Part shown: positions 25,096 through 33,605 of the stretch, piece by piece
Layout: every line of letters starts with the position of its first letter
Position numbering within the stretch: the stretch's first letter is position 1
Origin: JBBCJT01 sp037190665
Lineage (GTDB): Bacteria; Pseudomonadota; Alphaproteobacteria; Acetobacterales; Acetobacteraceae
Reading direction: 5' to 3'
Length of the DNA stretch: 64,000 nt
Assembly: GCA_037190665.1 (NCBI GenBank)
Contig: JBBCJT010000136.1
Location: 1 to 64,000 of the forward strand
Program-made: the position numbers and the translations under genes
Notes under the pieces: model-generated
Told to the model about the DNA's origin: nothing
Database searches by the model: none
Seen by the model: the letters and a program-made list of their open reading frames with translations, nothing else

Positions 25096-27450
25096 TCACG
25101 GGACCTGCGGCTGAGCCTGGGGCGGCGTCTCGGGCCCCGCGACCGGCGCGCCCGAGGCCGTCGGCGCGTTGAGCGCGCGCGGGGCGGCGCTCGCGAACGG
25201 CGTCGCCACGGCGCCGGCGACCACGATCTTGGTGTGCGGATACGGGATCTCGATCCCCAGCTCGTCGAAACGCTTCTTGATGCGGCGGTTGAACTCGCGC
25301 GCCACCGCCCAGCGCTGGATCGGCTCGGTCTTGATGCGGGTGCGGATCACCACACCGCTGTCGGCGAGCCGTTCCACGCCGATCAGCTCCAGATCGTCGC
25401 GGATCGCCGAATCCCAGCGCGGCTCGGCCCGCATCTCCTTGACGATCTCCTTCAGCACCTCGCCGACCCGGTCGGTGTCCTCGGCATAGCCCACCGTCAC
25501 GTCGGCGACCGCGAAGCTGAAATCGCGGGTCATGTTGGTCACCGTGGTCACCGCGCTGAACGGGATCAGGTGGATCGACCCGTCGAAGGCGCGCAGCTTG
25601 ATGGAGCGGATCGACAGCGCCTCCACCGAGCCCGACAGCCCGCCGAGCTGGACCACGTCGCCCACCTGCATCGAATCCTCGAGCAGCAGGAACATCCCCG
25701 TGATCACGTCGCGCACCAGCGTCTGGGAGCCAAAGCCGACCGCGATGCCGACCACGCCGGCGCCGGCGAGCAGCGGGGCGATGTTCACCCCCAGCTCCGA
25801 CAGCACCACCAGGGCCGCGATCACGCTGATCGTGATCAGCAGCGTGGTGCGCAGGATCGGCACCAGCGTGCGCACCCGCGCGCTGCGGGCGGCCTGCGCA
25901 TCGCGCGCGAGCCGGCTCAGATGCCGCTGGATGGCGGTATTCGCCCCCTCCCAGATCAGCAGCGCGACCAGCAGGGTGAAGCCGATCGACATCATCGCCG
26001 CGACCAGCCGCCCGCCCAGCCGGCCGGTGCCGAGCCAGGCGAGGCTGTCGAAGCCCCACGCCTCGAACAGCGCGAGGATCGCGATCAGCGTGATGAAGAT
26101 GGAGATGACGCTCTTGAGCGCCGGCACGTAGCGGTTCGCCCGCGCCTCCAGCCCCGGATACTTCCGCGCGAGGTCGGGGCCGATGCGGAAGCCGTGGCCG
26201 ATGCCCCGGCGCAGCGCGGCATCCAGCCCGCGCGCGACGATGATGATCACGATGGTCGCCACCGAGATCCGCAGCAGCACCGCGAACCCGTTCGGGACCG
26301 CCAGCGCCCAGACGCCCCAAAGCGCCACGAGGTAGCCGATGGCAAAGATGTGCCAGACGTCGCCGACGCGGCGGCGCATCGTGGCGATCGCGCCCCGCGC
26401 CTCCTCGTCGCGCGGGCGGATCCAGTCCGCCACCGCCTGCCGGTTCTGCAGCACGATGATGATCAGGAAGACGTGGACGACGAGGGCCACCATCTTCAGC
26501 AGCGCCTCGTGCGCCGCCGCGGCCAGGCCGAACAGCAGCCCCGCTTCCGCGATCGCCCAGCCGCAGACCGACACCACCACGATCCGCCGCGCCCAGACGG
26601 TCAGGTAGGCCGCCGTCTCGTCGCTCACCCGCAGCAGCCGCAGGTGCGGGTTCGCCGGGCTGAGTATCATGCGCACCGCGGCCATGATCATGCGGCTGAT
26701 GATGTAGGCGTTGGTGGCGGCGAGCAGGGCGAGCCGCGAGGTGGGCAGCGCGTCGGTGGACAGCAGCGCGCCGGTGCCGCCGATCAGCACGTAGGAGACC
26801 AGCGCGAAGGCCGTGATCGGCAGCAGGTCCAGCACCAGCCGCGCGACCACCAGCGGCAGGCGGCGGAACTGGCCCCAGCGGGCGTGCGGCGGCGGGGCGG
26901 ACGAATCCAGCCACTCGCGCGGGCGGCGCAGCGTCCGCCAGATCAGCCATTCGGTGGGCACGGACAGCAGGAAGACCAGCAGCAGCCGCCAGGAGGCGTC
27001 CGCGATGCGCGCCTGCGCGACCGGGTCCGTGGACAGCCCGGTCAGCCAGCGCCAGATCAGCGGGAAGTCCGACACCGCCTGCGCGGCCTCGACCATGCGA
27101 TCGGTCATGCCGGAGGCGGACTGCGCGATGCCCAGCAGGAGCTGCGCGCCGACGCTGTTGGGCGCGAGCGGGATCGGCAGCTCGGTCTCGCCCTCGGCGG
27201 CCGGCGAGCGGGCGGCGGCGAGAAGCGCCTCCAGATTGGCGAGGAAATCGGTCCGCCGCGCATCGTCCCGCAGCAGCTCGATCAGGCGTTGCGCCTGTTC
27301 GGGGGGCACGGGCGGCAGCGCGGATGCGGGTGGCGCGGCCGTTGCGGCCGGCGTGTCTGCCGCCGGGGCGGCGCCCGCGGTCATCGGGTTGTCCTGCGCC
27401 GCGAGGGGCAGGGCAAGCAGCATGAGCAGGGCGGCGAAGCGGGCCAGCAT
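25096..27450 (-). CDS. Large MscS-family mechanosensitive channel-like protein
   Basis: 784 residues. A signal peptide (LLMLLALPLAAQD) leads to a Pro/Ala-rich periplasmic segment, about eight membrane helices and a C-terminal MscS core. The core shows the pore helix and beta domain: PLLAGAGVVGIAVGFGSQTL followed by VGDVVQLGGLSGSVEALSIR and IPFSAVTTVTNMTRDF. MscS proteins release osmolytes on hypo-osmotic shock; such extended versions (YbdG/YjeP-like) may be modulated by their extra domains. It runs opposite to a downstream MFS gene, whose start lies 70 bases away. Confidence 0.9.
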   Translation of the reverse strand: MLARFAALLMLLALPLAAQDNPMTAGAAPAADTPAATAAPPASALPPVPPEQAQRLIELLRDDARRTDFLANLEALLAAARSPAAEGETELPIPLAPNSVGAQLLLGIAQSASGMTDRMVEAAQAVSDFPLIWRWLTGLSTDPVAQARIADASWRLLLVFLLSVPTEWLIWRTLRRPREWLDSSAPPPHARWGQFRRLPLVVARLVLDLLPITAFALVSYVLIGGTGALLSTDALPTSRLALLAATNAYIISRMIMAAVRMILSPANPHLRLLRVSDETAAYLTVWARRIVVVSVCGWAIAEAGLLFGLAAAAHEALLKMVALVVHVFLIIIVLQNRQAVADWIRPRDEEARGAIATMRRRVGDVWHIFAIGYLVALWGVWALAVPNGFAVLLRISVATIVIIIVARGLDAALRRGIGHGFRIGPDLARKYPGLEARANRYVPALKSVISIFITLIAILALFEAWGFDSLAWLGTGRLGGRLVAAMMSIGFTLLVALLIWEGANTAIQRHLSRLARDAQAARSARVRTLVPILRTTLLITISVIAALVVLSELGVNIAPLLAGAGVVGIAVGFGSQTLVRDVITGMFLLLEDSMQVGDVVQLGGLSGSVEALSIRSIKLRAFDGSIHLIPFSAVTTVTNMTRDFSFAVADVTVGYAEDTDRVGEVLKEIVKEMRAEPRWDSAIRDDLELIGVERLADSGVVIRTRIKTEPIQRWAVAREFNRRIKKRFDELGIEIPYPHTKIVVAGAVATPFASAAPRALNAPTASGAPVAGPETPPQAQPQVP

Positions 27451-27520
27451 GGTGCGCGGCGTGGCCTGTCCGGTGACGGGGTGTCAAGGACAGGAACGCT
27501 GGCTAGGCTGTGACATACCG

Positions 27521-28705
27521 ATGTCCGCACCCGTCAGCCTGCCCGTCCTGATGGCCGCCTTGCTGGGAGTCCATCTGGCCGGGATGGGCGCGTTCCTCAC
27601 CCTGCCGGTGCTCGCCCCGCTGATCGGGGCGGAGCTGGGACTGCCGCCGGCGCTGGCGGGCGTGCACACGGGATTGCTCTACGGCGGCGCGCTGGTGTCC
27701 GGGCCCCTCGCCCAGGACCTCGTGAACCGCTGGGGCGGGGTGAGGACCTGCCAGGTGGCGCTGGTCTGGATCGCGGGCGCGATCGCGCTCGCCGCCATCG
27801 GCCATCCGGCGGCGCTGGTCGCCTCCAGCTTCCTGTCCGGCATCGGCCACGGGCCGGTCACGCCGATCGGCAGCCACCTGCTCGCCGCCCGCGCGCCGCC
27901 GGCCCGGCGCGGGCTGGTGTTCAGCATCAAGCAGACCGGCGTTCCGGCCGGTGCGATGCTGGTGGCGGCCGTGGCCCCGGCCATCGCGGTCGCCGCGGGC
28001 TGGCGCGTGGCGGTGCTGGTGATGGCGGGGTTCGCGCTCCTCGCGGCGTTCGCGCTGCAGCCGCTGCGCGCGCGGCTGGATGCCGACCGCGATCCCACGG
28101 CCCCGGTCGGCTGGCGCGGGGCGACGCGCAGCCTGGGGCTGCTGCGCACCCATCCCAAGCTGCGGGCGCTGACGCTGATGTCGGCCTTCTTCTCCGTCAC
28201 GCAGTTCGCCGTGTTCAGCTTCTTCGTCGCCTGGCAGGTGGGTGTGCTGGGCATCCCGCTGGTCACGGCCGGGCTCGTGCTGAGCCTGACGCAGGTGGCC
28301 GGCATCGTCGGGCGCATCGCCTGGGGGCTGCTCGCCGACAGCTACGGGGCGCCGCGCGTGCTGGGCGTGCTGGGCGTCGCCATGGCCGCGGCCATGCTGC
28401 TGATCGCGCTCGCCGGGCCGGGCTGGCCGGTGGCCGTGATCGCGGTACTCGGCGTGGCGGTGGGCGCGACCGGGATCGGCTGGAACGGCGCGCTGCTGGC
28501 CGAGGCCGCCCGCGTCGCCCCGGCCGGCCAGGTGGGGGGTGCCACGGCGGCCCTCGGCTTCGTGCTGGGGCTGACGCTGATCATCGCCCCGGCCGGGCAG
28601 GCGGCGCTCGCGGAGGCGACCGGCAGCTACACCCCGGTCTTCGGCCTGTGCGTGGTGCTCGCGCTGGCCGGCGCGGCGCTGGCGCGGGCCCTCGCGCGCG
28701 GTTGA
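27521..28705 (+). CDS. MFS transporter (CynX/NimT-like)
   Basis: 394 residues with twelve predicted membrane helices. The loop 2-3 motif is partly retained (AQDLVNRWGGVRTCQVAL), and helix 5 region GHGPVTPIGSHLLAARAPPA and IKQTGVPAGAML are typical of the cyanate/nitroimidazole permease branch. The substrate is not predictable. The start at 27521 lacks a strong ribosome site. The last codons lie in a short tandem repeat that continues past the stop. Confidence 0.85.
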   Translation: MSAPVSLPVLMAALLGVHLAGMGAFLTLPVLAPLIGAELGLPPALAGVHTGLLYGGALVSGPLAQDLVNRWGGVRTCQVALVWIAGAIALAAIGHPAALVASSFLSGIGHGPVTPIGSHLLAARAPPARRGLVFSIKQTGVPAGAMLVAAVAPAIAVAAGWRVAVLVMAGFALLAAFALQPLRARLDADRDPTAPVGWRGATRSLGLLRTHPKLRALTLMSAFFSVTQFAVFSFFVAWQVGVLGIPLVTAGLVLSLTQVAGIVGRIAWGLLADSYGAPRVLGVLGVAMAAAMLLIALAGPGWPVAVIAVLGVAVGATGIGWNGALLAEAARVAPAGQVGGATAALGFVLGLTLIIAPAGQAALAEATGSYTPVFGLCVVLALAGAALARALARG

Positions 28706-28760
28706 TGTCGCGCGGTCGCGCGCGGTTGATGTCGCGGGCCCTCGCGCGCGGTTGATGGCG
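28691..28760. repeat. Three short tandem copies at the end of the MFS gene
   Basis: The unit CTCGCGCGCGGTTGATGTCG (28691-28710) recurs with one or two changes at 28715-28734 and 28741-28760. The first copy contains the MFS stop codon. GGGCC before the first and third copies suggests a longer 50-base unit was duplicated by slippage. Confidence 0.8.
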
Positions 28761-28795
28761 ACAGTCAGGGGGCCGGGGCGTAAAGAGACCAGCCC

Positions 28796-28990
28796 ATGGA
28801 AACCTTCCTGACCATCCTGCTGGTCCTCGCGATGCTGACCACGCTCGGCGTGCTGTTCGCCGGCCTGATCGGCTTCGTCCGCGGCAGCGCGACGCCCGAG
28901 CAGAGCAACGCCCTGATGCGCTGGCGCGTGATCGCCCAGGCGGGCGCGCTGGTGCTGTTCGCCCTGCTGCTGGGCCTTCTCCGTCATTGA
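28796..28990 (+). CDS. Twin-transmembrane HIG1-domain-like small protein
   Basis: 64 residues with two membrane helices (about 3-27 and 43-61) joined by a polar loop FVRGSATPEQSNALMRWRV. The loop-then-MRWRVIAQAGAL pattern matches bacterial HIG1/twin-transmembrane proteins, some of which associate with respiratory oxidases. It lies alone 110 bases before etfB. The frame ends at a TGA followed directly by an AACGA-atc-TCGTT hairpin (28992-29004). Confidence 0.78.
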   Translation: METFLTILLVLAMLTTLGVLFAGLIGFVRGSATPEQSNALMRWRVIAQAGALVLFALLLGLLRH

Positions 28991-29100
28991 AACGAATCTC
29001 GTTCTGTGAGAAATTGACGGGGCTGCGGCGAGACGACTAGCGTCCCGCTATTGCAGGTGCGAAAAGCCGCACCGTCCCAATCACAAACATACGGCGTGAC
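28991..29100 (+). promoter_or_regulatory. etfBA upstream region
   Basis: Holds a TTGACG (29014-29019) with CTAGCG 17 bases further on, a weak sigma-70-like pair. A hairpin follows, GGTGCG-aaaagc-CGCACC (29056-29073), in the probable 5' leader of etfB. This is a suggestion only; no consensus -10 is present. Confidence 0.35.
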
Positions 29101-29850
29101 ATGAAGCTGCTTGTTCCGGTCAAGCGTGTCGTCGATTTCAACGTCAAGATCCGCGTGAAGGCCGATGGGTCCGGGGTGGACGTCTCGGGCGTGAAGATGT
29201 CGATGAACCCCTTCGACGAGATCGCGGTCGAGGAAGCGGTCCGGCTGAAGGAGAAGGGCGTCGCGACCGAGGTCGTGGCCGTCTCCATGGGCGTGGCCCA
29301 GTGCGCCGAAACGATCCGCACCGCGCTCGCCATGGGGGCCGACCGCGGCATCCTGGTCGAGACCGATGCCGCGCTGGAACCGCTCGCCGTGGCCAAGCTG
29401 CTGAAGGCGCTGGTCGAGAAGGAGCAGCCGCAGCTCGTCGTGATGGGCAAGCAGGCGATCGACGACGACATGAACGCGACCGGCCAGATGCTGGCCGCGC
29501 TGCTGGGCTGGCCGCAAGGGACCTTCGCCTCGAAGGTCGAGATCGCGGGCGAGGCGGTGAACGTGACGCGCGAGGTGGACGGCGGGCTCGAGACGGTGGC
29601 GCTGAAGCTGCCGGCGATCGTGACCACCGACCTGCGCCTGAACGAGCCGCGCTACGCCTCGCTGCCGAACATCATGAAGGCGCGCAAGAAGCCGATCGAG
29701 ACGGTCAAGCCGGCCGATCTCGGCGTCGACCCGACGCCGCGGCTGACGGTGCTGAAGGTGGCCGAGCCCGCGAAGCGGCAGGCCGGCGCGAAGGTGGGTT
29801 CGGTCGCCGAACTCGTTTCCAAGCTCAAGACCGAAGCGAAGGTGATCTGA
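29101..29850 (+). CDS. etfB: Electron transfer flavoprotein beta subunit
   Basis: 249-residue small subunit of ETF, the soluble carrier that passes electrons from acyl-CoA and related dehydrogenases to ETF:quinone oxidoreductase. MKLLVPVKRVVDFNVKIRVK, MSMNPFDEIAVEEAVRLKEK and the ETF-beta signature near VEIAGEAVNVTREVDGGLET are clear. It binds AMP. The stop overlaps the etfA start (TGATG). Confidence 0.97.
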   Translation: MKLLVPVKRVVDFNVKIRVKADGSGVDVSGVKMSMNPFDEIAVEEAVRLKEKGVATEVVAVSMGVAQCAETIRTALAMGADRGILVETDAALEPLAVAKLLKALVEKEQPQLVVMGKQAIDDDMNATGQMLAALLGWPQGTFASKVEIAGEAVNVTREVDGGLETVALKLPAIVTTDLRLNEPRYASLPNIMKARKKPIETVKPADLGVDPTPRLTVLKVAEPAKRQAGAKVGSVAELVSKLKTEAKVI

Positions 29851-30785
29851 TGCCTGTCCTCGTCCTCATCGACCACGAGAACGGCGCCATCAAGCAGCCC
29901 TCGCGCAGCGCGGTGGCGGCAGCGACGAAGCTGGGCGAAGTGCATGCGCTGGTCGCCGGCCAGGGCGTCGGCGCGGCGGCCGAGGCTGCGGGCAGGATCG
30001 CGGGTGTCGCCAAGGTGCTGAAGGCGGATGCGCCGACCTACGCGCACGCGCTGGCCGAGCCGATGGCCGTGCTGCTCGCCAAGCTCGCCCCCGGCTACAC
30101 GCACCTGCTCGCCGCCGCGACCGCGATCGGCAAGAACGTCATGCCGCGCGTCGGCGCGCTGCTCGACGTGCAGCCGATCAGCGACATCGCGGGAGTTGAG
30201 GGTGCGGATACCTTCATCCGCCCGATCTACGCGGGCAACGCGCTCGCCACGGTGAAGTCGGCGGATCCGGTCAAGGTGCTGACCGTGCGCGCCGCGAGCT
30301 TCGACCCCGCGCCCGCCGAAGGCGGCTCCGCCGCGGTCGAGGACGTGGCGGCGGCCGAGGATCCCGGCCTGTCCTCCTTCGTCGGCGCCGAGCTCACCAA
30401 GTCCGAGCGCCCGGAACTCACCTCCGCCCGCGTCGTCATCTCCGGCGGCCGCGGCATGCAGAACGGTGACAACTTCAAGCTGCTGGACGCGGTCGCGTCC
30501 AGGCTCAACGCCGCGGTGGGTGCGTCCCGTGCCGCGGTGGATGCCGGCTTCGTGCCCAACGACTACCAGGTCGGGCAGACCGGCAAGATCGTGGCGCCTG
30601 ACCTCTACATCGCCGTCGGCATCTCCGGTGCGATCCAGCATCTGGCCGGGATGAAGGACAGCAAGGTCATCGTCGCGATCAACAAGGACGAGGAAGCGCC
30701 CATCTTTCAGGTCGCCGACTACGGTCTGGTGGCCGATCTGTTCACCGTGCTGCCCGAACTGGCGGCCGAACTGGAGCGCGCCTGA
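29850..30785 (+). CDS. etfA: Electron transfer flavoprotein alpha subunit
   Basis: 311-residue large ETF subunit that carries FAD. The C-terminal FAD domain has VVISGGRGMQNGDNFKLLD and the signature VGQTGKIVAPDLYIAVGISG ending with AINKDEEAPIFQVADYGLVA. Start ATG 29850 overlaps the etfB stop by one base. The 3-hydroxyacyl-CoA dehydrogenase gene follows 2 bases later, so etfB-etfA-hbd form an operon for fatty-acid or branched-chain oxidation. Confidence 0.97.
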   Translation: MPVLVLIDHENGAIKQPSRSAVAAATKLGEVHALVAGQGVGAAAEAAGRIAGVAKVLKADAPTYAHALAEPMAVLLAKLAPGYTHLLAAATAIGKNVMPRVGALLDVQPISDIAGVEGADTFIRPIYAGNALATVKSADPVKVLTVRAASFDPAPAEGGSAAVEDVAAAEDPGLSSFVGAELTKSERPELTSARVVISGGRGMQNGDNFKLLDAVASRLNAAVGASRAAVDAGFVPNDYQVGQTGKIVAPDLYIAVGISGAIQHLAGMKDSKVIVAINKDEEAPIFQVADYGLVADLFTVLPELAAELERA

Positions 30786-30787
30786 CG

Positions 30788-31717
30788 ATGAATGTCGAGG
30801 TGAAGGCCCGGCCCGCTGATGCGGGCATGGATTTCGATGCGCCGACCATCGCCAAGATCGGCGTGATCGGCGCGGGGCAGATGGGCAACGGCATCGCCCA
30901 TGTCTGCGCCCTGGCCGGCGAGACCGTCGTGCTGGTGGACATCAAGGAAGACGCGCTGGCCCGCGCGCTGTCCGTGATGGGCAAGAACATGGACCGCCAG
31001 GTGTCCAAGGGCACCATCACCGCCGAGGACAAGGCGGCGGCCCTTGCGCGCATCACCACCGGCACCGACTACGCGCTGCTGGGCGATTGCGATCTGGTGA
31101 TCGAGGCGGCGACGGAGAAGGAGGAGATCAAGCTCTCGATCTTCCGCGCGCTCTGCCCGCATCTGAAGCCGGAGGCGCTGCTCGCGTCGAACACGTCCTC
31201 GATCTCGATCACGCGGCTCGCCGCGGCGACGGACCGGCCCGAGAAGTTCATCGGCATCCACTTCATGAACCCGGTTCCGGTCATGAAGCTGGTGGAGGTG
31301 ATCCGCGGCATCGCGACCAACGAGGCGACCTTCCGCGCCACCCAGGCGCTGGCCACCAAGCTGGGCAAGACGACCGCGGTGGCCGAGGATTTCCCGGCCT
31401 TCATCGTCAACCGCATCCTGGTGCCGATGATCAACGAGGCGGTCTATGCCCTGTACGAGGGCGTGGGCAGCGTGTCGGCGATCGACACCGCGCTGAAGCT
31501 CGGCGCCAACCATCCGATGGGGCCGCTGGAGCTTGCGGACTTCATCGGCCTCGATACCTGCCTGTCGATCATGCAGGTGCTGTACGAGGGGCTGTCCGAC
31601 AGCAAGTACCGCCCCTGCCCGCTGCTGGTGAAGTACGTCGAGGCCGGCTGGTACGGCCGCAAGTCCGGCAAGGGCTTCTACGACTACAGCCACACCCCGC
31701 CGCGCCCGACGCGCTGA
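30788..31717 (+). CDS. 3-hydroxybutyryl-CoA dehydrogenase
   Basis: 309-residue NAD(P)-dependent enzyme interconverting 3-hydroxyacyl-CoA and 3-oxoacyl-CoA in short-chain beta-oxidation or PHB-type metabolism. The Rossmann site is IGVIGAGQMGNGIAHVCA, the catalytic histidine is in IHFMNPVPVMKLVEVIRG, and the conserved ...DFPAFIVNRILVPMINEA segment and terminal GWYGRKSGKGFYDYS are typical. It has an N-terminal extension of about 20 residues (MNVEVKARPADAG) before the fold. It follows etfA by 2 bases. Confidence 0.95.
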   Translation: MNVEVKARPADAGMDFDAPTIAKIGVIGAGQMGNGIAHVCALAGETVVLVDIKEDALARALSVMGKNMDRQVSKGTITAEDKAAALARITTGTDYALLGDCDLVIEAATEKEEIKLSIFRALCPHLKPEALLASNTSSISITRLAAATDRPEKFIGIHFMNPVPVMKLVEVIRGIATNEATFRATQALATKLGKTTAVAEDFPAFIVNRILVPMINEAVYALYEGVGSVSAIDTALKLGANHPMGPLELADFIGLDTCLSIMQVLYEGLSDSKYRPCPLLVKYVEAGWYGRKSGKGFYDYSHTPPRPTR

Positions 31718-31721
31718 GACG

Positions 31722-32639
31722 ATGGGCGACCCGGTCCTTCCACCTGCCCGGGTCGCCTTCATCGGGCTCGGCGTCATGGGCAGGTCCATGGCGGCGAACC
31801 TGAAGCGGGCGGGCTTCGCCCTCACCATCGCCAGCCGCACCCGCCACGACGCGGCCGAGAGGCTGGTCGCGGACGGCGCGCGCTGGGCGGCGAGCCCGGC
31901 CGAGGCGGCGCGCGATGCCGCCGCGATCTGCCTCTGCGTGCCCGACACGCCGGATGTCGAGGCGGTGCTGTTCGGCCCGGACGGCGTGGCGTCCGCCGCC
32001 GCTGCCGGCAGTCTGGTCATCGACTTCAGCACCATCTCCGCCACCGCCACGGCCGGCTTCGCCGCGCGGCTCGCCACGCGGGGCGTTGCGTTGCTGGACA
32101 GTCCCGTCAGCGGCGGGCCGAAGGGTGCGGAGGACGCGACGCTGACCTGCATGGTCGGCGGCGAGGCGGACGCCTTCGCCCGCGCGGACGCGATCCTCGC
32201 CGCCGTGGGCCGCACCATCACCCATCTTGGCCCCGCCGGTGCGGGGCAGGTGTGCAAGGCGGCCAACCAGCTCCCGATCTGCTGCGCGATGCAGGCCGTG
32301 GGCGAGGCGCTCGCGCTGGGCATCAAGGCCGGGCTCGACCCCGAGGCGATGCGCACCGCGCTGCTGGGCGGCTCGGCCCGGTCGGCGGTGCTGGAGAACC
32401 ATGCCAGGCGCATGATCGAGGACGTCTTCGCGCCGGGCTTCCGGGCGGAGCTGATGCTCAAGGACATCCGCCTCGCCCAGCAGGCCACGCGCGACCATGC
32501 GATCTACGCGCCGGCCACGGCGCAGGCGCTGCAGACGTTTCAGGCGGCGGTGAACGCCGGCGACGGGGGGCGGGATGCCTCGGTGGCCGGGCGGTTGATC
32601 GCGCGCCTGTCGGGTCTGCCCGGGCTGCGGGGGCGATAG
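31722..32639 (+). CDS. 3-hydroxyisobutyrate dehydrogenase-family oxidoreductase
   Basis: 305 residues of the beta-hydroxyacid dehydrogenase family. VAFIGLGVMGRSMAANL binds the cofactor, DSPVSGGPKGAEDATLTCMV binds substrate and K183 in AGQVCKAANQ is the catalytic lysine. Family members act on 3-hydroxyisobutyrate, tartronate semialdehyde or similar acids; which one cannot be told here. It follows the hydroxybutyryl-CoA dehydrogenase by 4 bases and is the last gene of the operon before two hairpins. Confidence 0.9.
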   Translation: MGDPVLPPARVAFIGLGVMGRSMAANLKRAGFALTIASRTRHDAAERLVADGARWAASPAEAARDAAAICLCVPDTPDVEAVLFGPDGVASAAAAGSLVIDFSTISATATAGFAARLATRGVALLDSPVSGGPKGAEDATLTCMVGGEADAFARADAILAAVGRTITHLGPAGAGQVCKAANQLPICCAMQAVGEALALGIKAGLDPEAMRTALLGGSARSAVLENHARRMIEDVFAPGFRAELMLKDIRLAQQATRDHAIYAPATAQALQTFQAAVNAGDGGRDASVAGRLIARLSGLPGLRGR

Positions 32640-33002
32640 GGATGCGGGGCGCTGCCCCGCGCCCCGGCAGGGGGCACGGCCCCCTGCACCCGCGATTCCA
32701 TGGGGGCCGCCTGCTTTGGATTGGGCTGGCCTCGGAGAGGGCTTTGCTGGTACAAAGTCGGAACAAAGAGCGGAATCCGGCCGGAGAGAGCCGGATGTCC
32801 CGGGATCCTGAGGGGGAAACCGATTTTTATCAGCGGGTTTAAGTGCTTGAATGCAGCCTGCTTTCGGCTGCGGGTCTCGCCGGATTTCAGTGTTGTGATT
32901 GCCCGGGCAATCGCGCTGTAGCCCAAACCGGTTCACCGCTTCTCAAGTGACGGGGCGGCGATATCGCGCCGCCGCACATCCTTCCACCACGCCCGAAAGT
33001 CC
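32640..33002. other. Intergenic region with triloop hairpins and a palindrome
   Basis: 363 bases without a gene I accept. It begins with two perfect triloop hairpins (32644-32660, 32667-32687) of the type seen at 22711-22970. Further in, the base composition is less GC-rich. It contains GTAC-N7-GAAC (32750-32764), GCAGCC/GGCTGC (near 32854) and the 16-base perfect palindrome GATTGCCCGGGCAATC (32897-32912). A 73-codon plus-strand frame at 32700-32921 has no ribosome site and I do not call it. Confidence 0.6.
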
Positions 33003-33536
33003 ATGATCGACAAAGATCACGTCTTCGCCCGCTTCCACGACAACGCGCCCGCCACCACCGACCGCGACCGCGAACTGCTGACGATCCCGCGCAGGCGGGG
33101 TGCGCCCGGCGCCCGGGTGGTCGAGGTCGTGCACGTCCGGTCCGGCGCGGCCGGAAAGGATCAGCCCCGGCGGACCAGCCCGCAGACCCACGCCGCGACC
33201 TGGGAGGACGGCTTCCCGACCCGGCGCCAGAACCCGGCCGCCCCGCTGCCCGAACCGCCGAGGGCCACGGAGCCGGAACCGGCGGCGCATGTCATGCCGA
33301 TGTGGGCGCCATCGCCCGTCACCGTCGCTGCCGAGCCTGTGGCCCGTGCGAAAGAGGCATCCCCCGTGGCCGAGCGGGCTGTTGCCCACCGCAGCCCGAA
33401 GATCCGGCAATCGGGGCGAGGCGTCGCCGATCCGTTCGACACCAGCGACGACGGCGCGAACTGCATCCGCTGCGGCTACCGCATCGAGGCGGCGCGCGAG
33501 AAGCGTGGGCTGCTGACGTGCGCGGAGTGCGGGTAG
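33003..33536 (+). CDS. Unknown protein with C-terminal zinc ribbon
   Basis: 177 residues. The first 140 are Pro/Ala/Arg-rich and probably disordered (LPEPPRATEPEPAAHVMPM). The last 25 hold a C4 zinc ribbon, CIRCGYRIEAAREKRGLLTCAECG, with two CxxC pairs. I do not recognise the full-length family. Zinc ribbons of this kind often mediate nucleic-acid or protein binding. It stands between the AT-richer gap and the operon that runs in from 39,881 on the opposite strand. Confidence 0.6.
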   Translation: MIDKDHVFARFHDNAPATTDRDRELLTIPRRRGAPGARVVEVVHVRSGAAGKDQPRRTSPQTHAATWEDGFPTRRQNPAAPLPEPPRATEPEPAAHVMPMWAPSPVTVAAEPVARAKEASPVAERAVAHRSPKIRQSGRGVADPFDTSDDGANCIRCGYRIEAAREKRGLLTCAECG

Positions 33537-33605
33537 CCTAGCCACCGCTGCCGGGCTTCCCGCCTGAACGCAGCCGCCGGTGAACGTCGTGCGGCCGGCC
33601 GAACC

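Noticed and set aside
28691..28760. CRISPR-like repeat
   Set aside because: There are only three units, they are nearly contiguous, the spacers are 4-6 bases, and one unit is part of a coding gene.
32700..32921. A 73-codon plus-strand frame
   Set aside because: It has no ribosome site, overlaps hairpin sequence and has an unusual composition. I see no homologue pattern and treat the stretch as non-coding.
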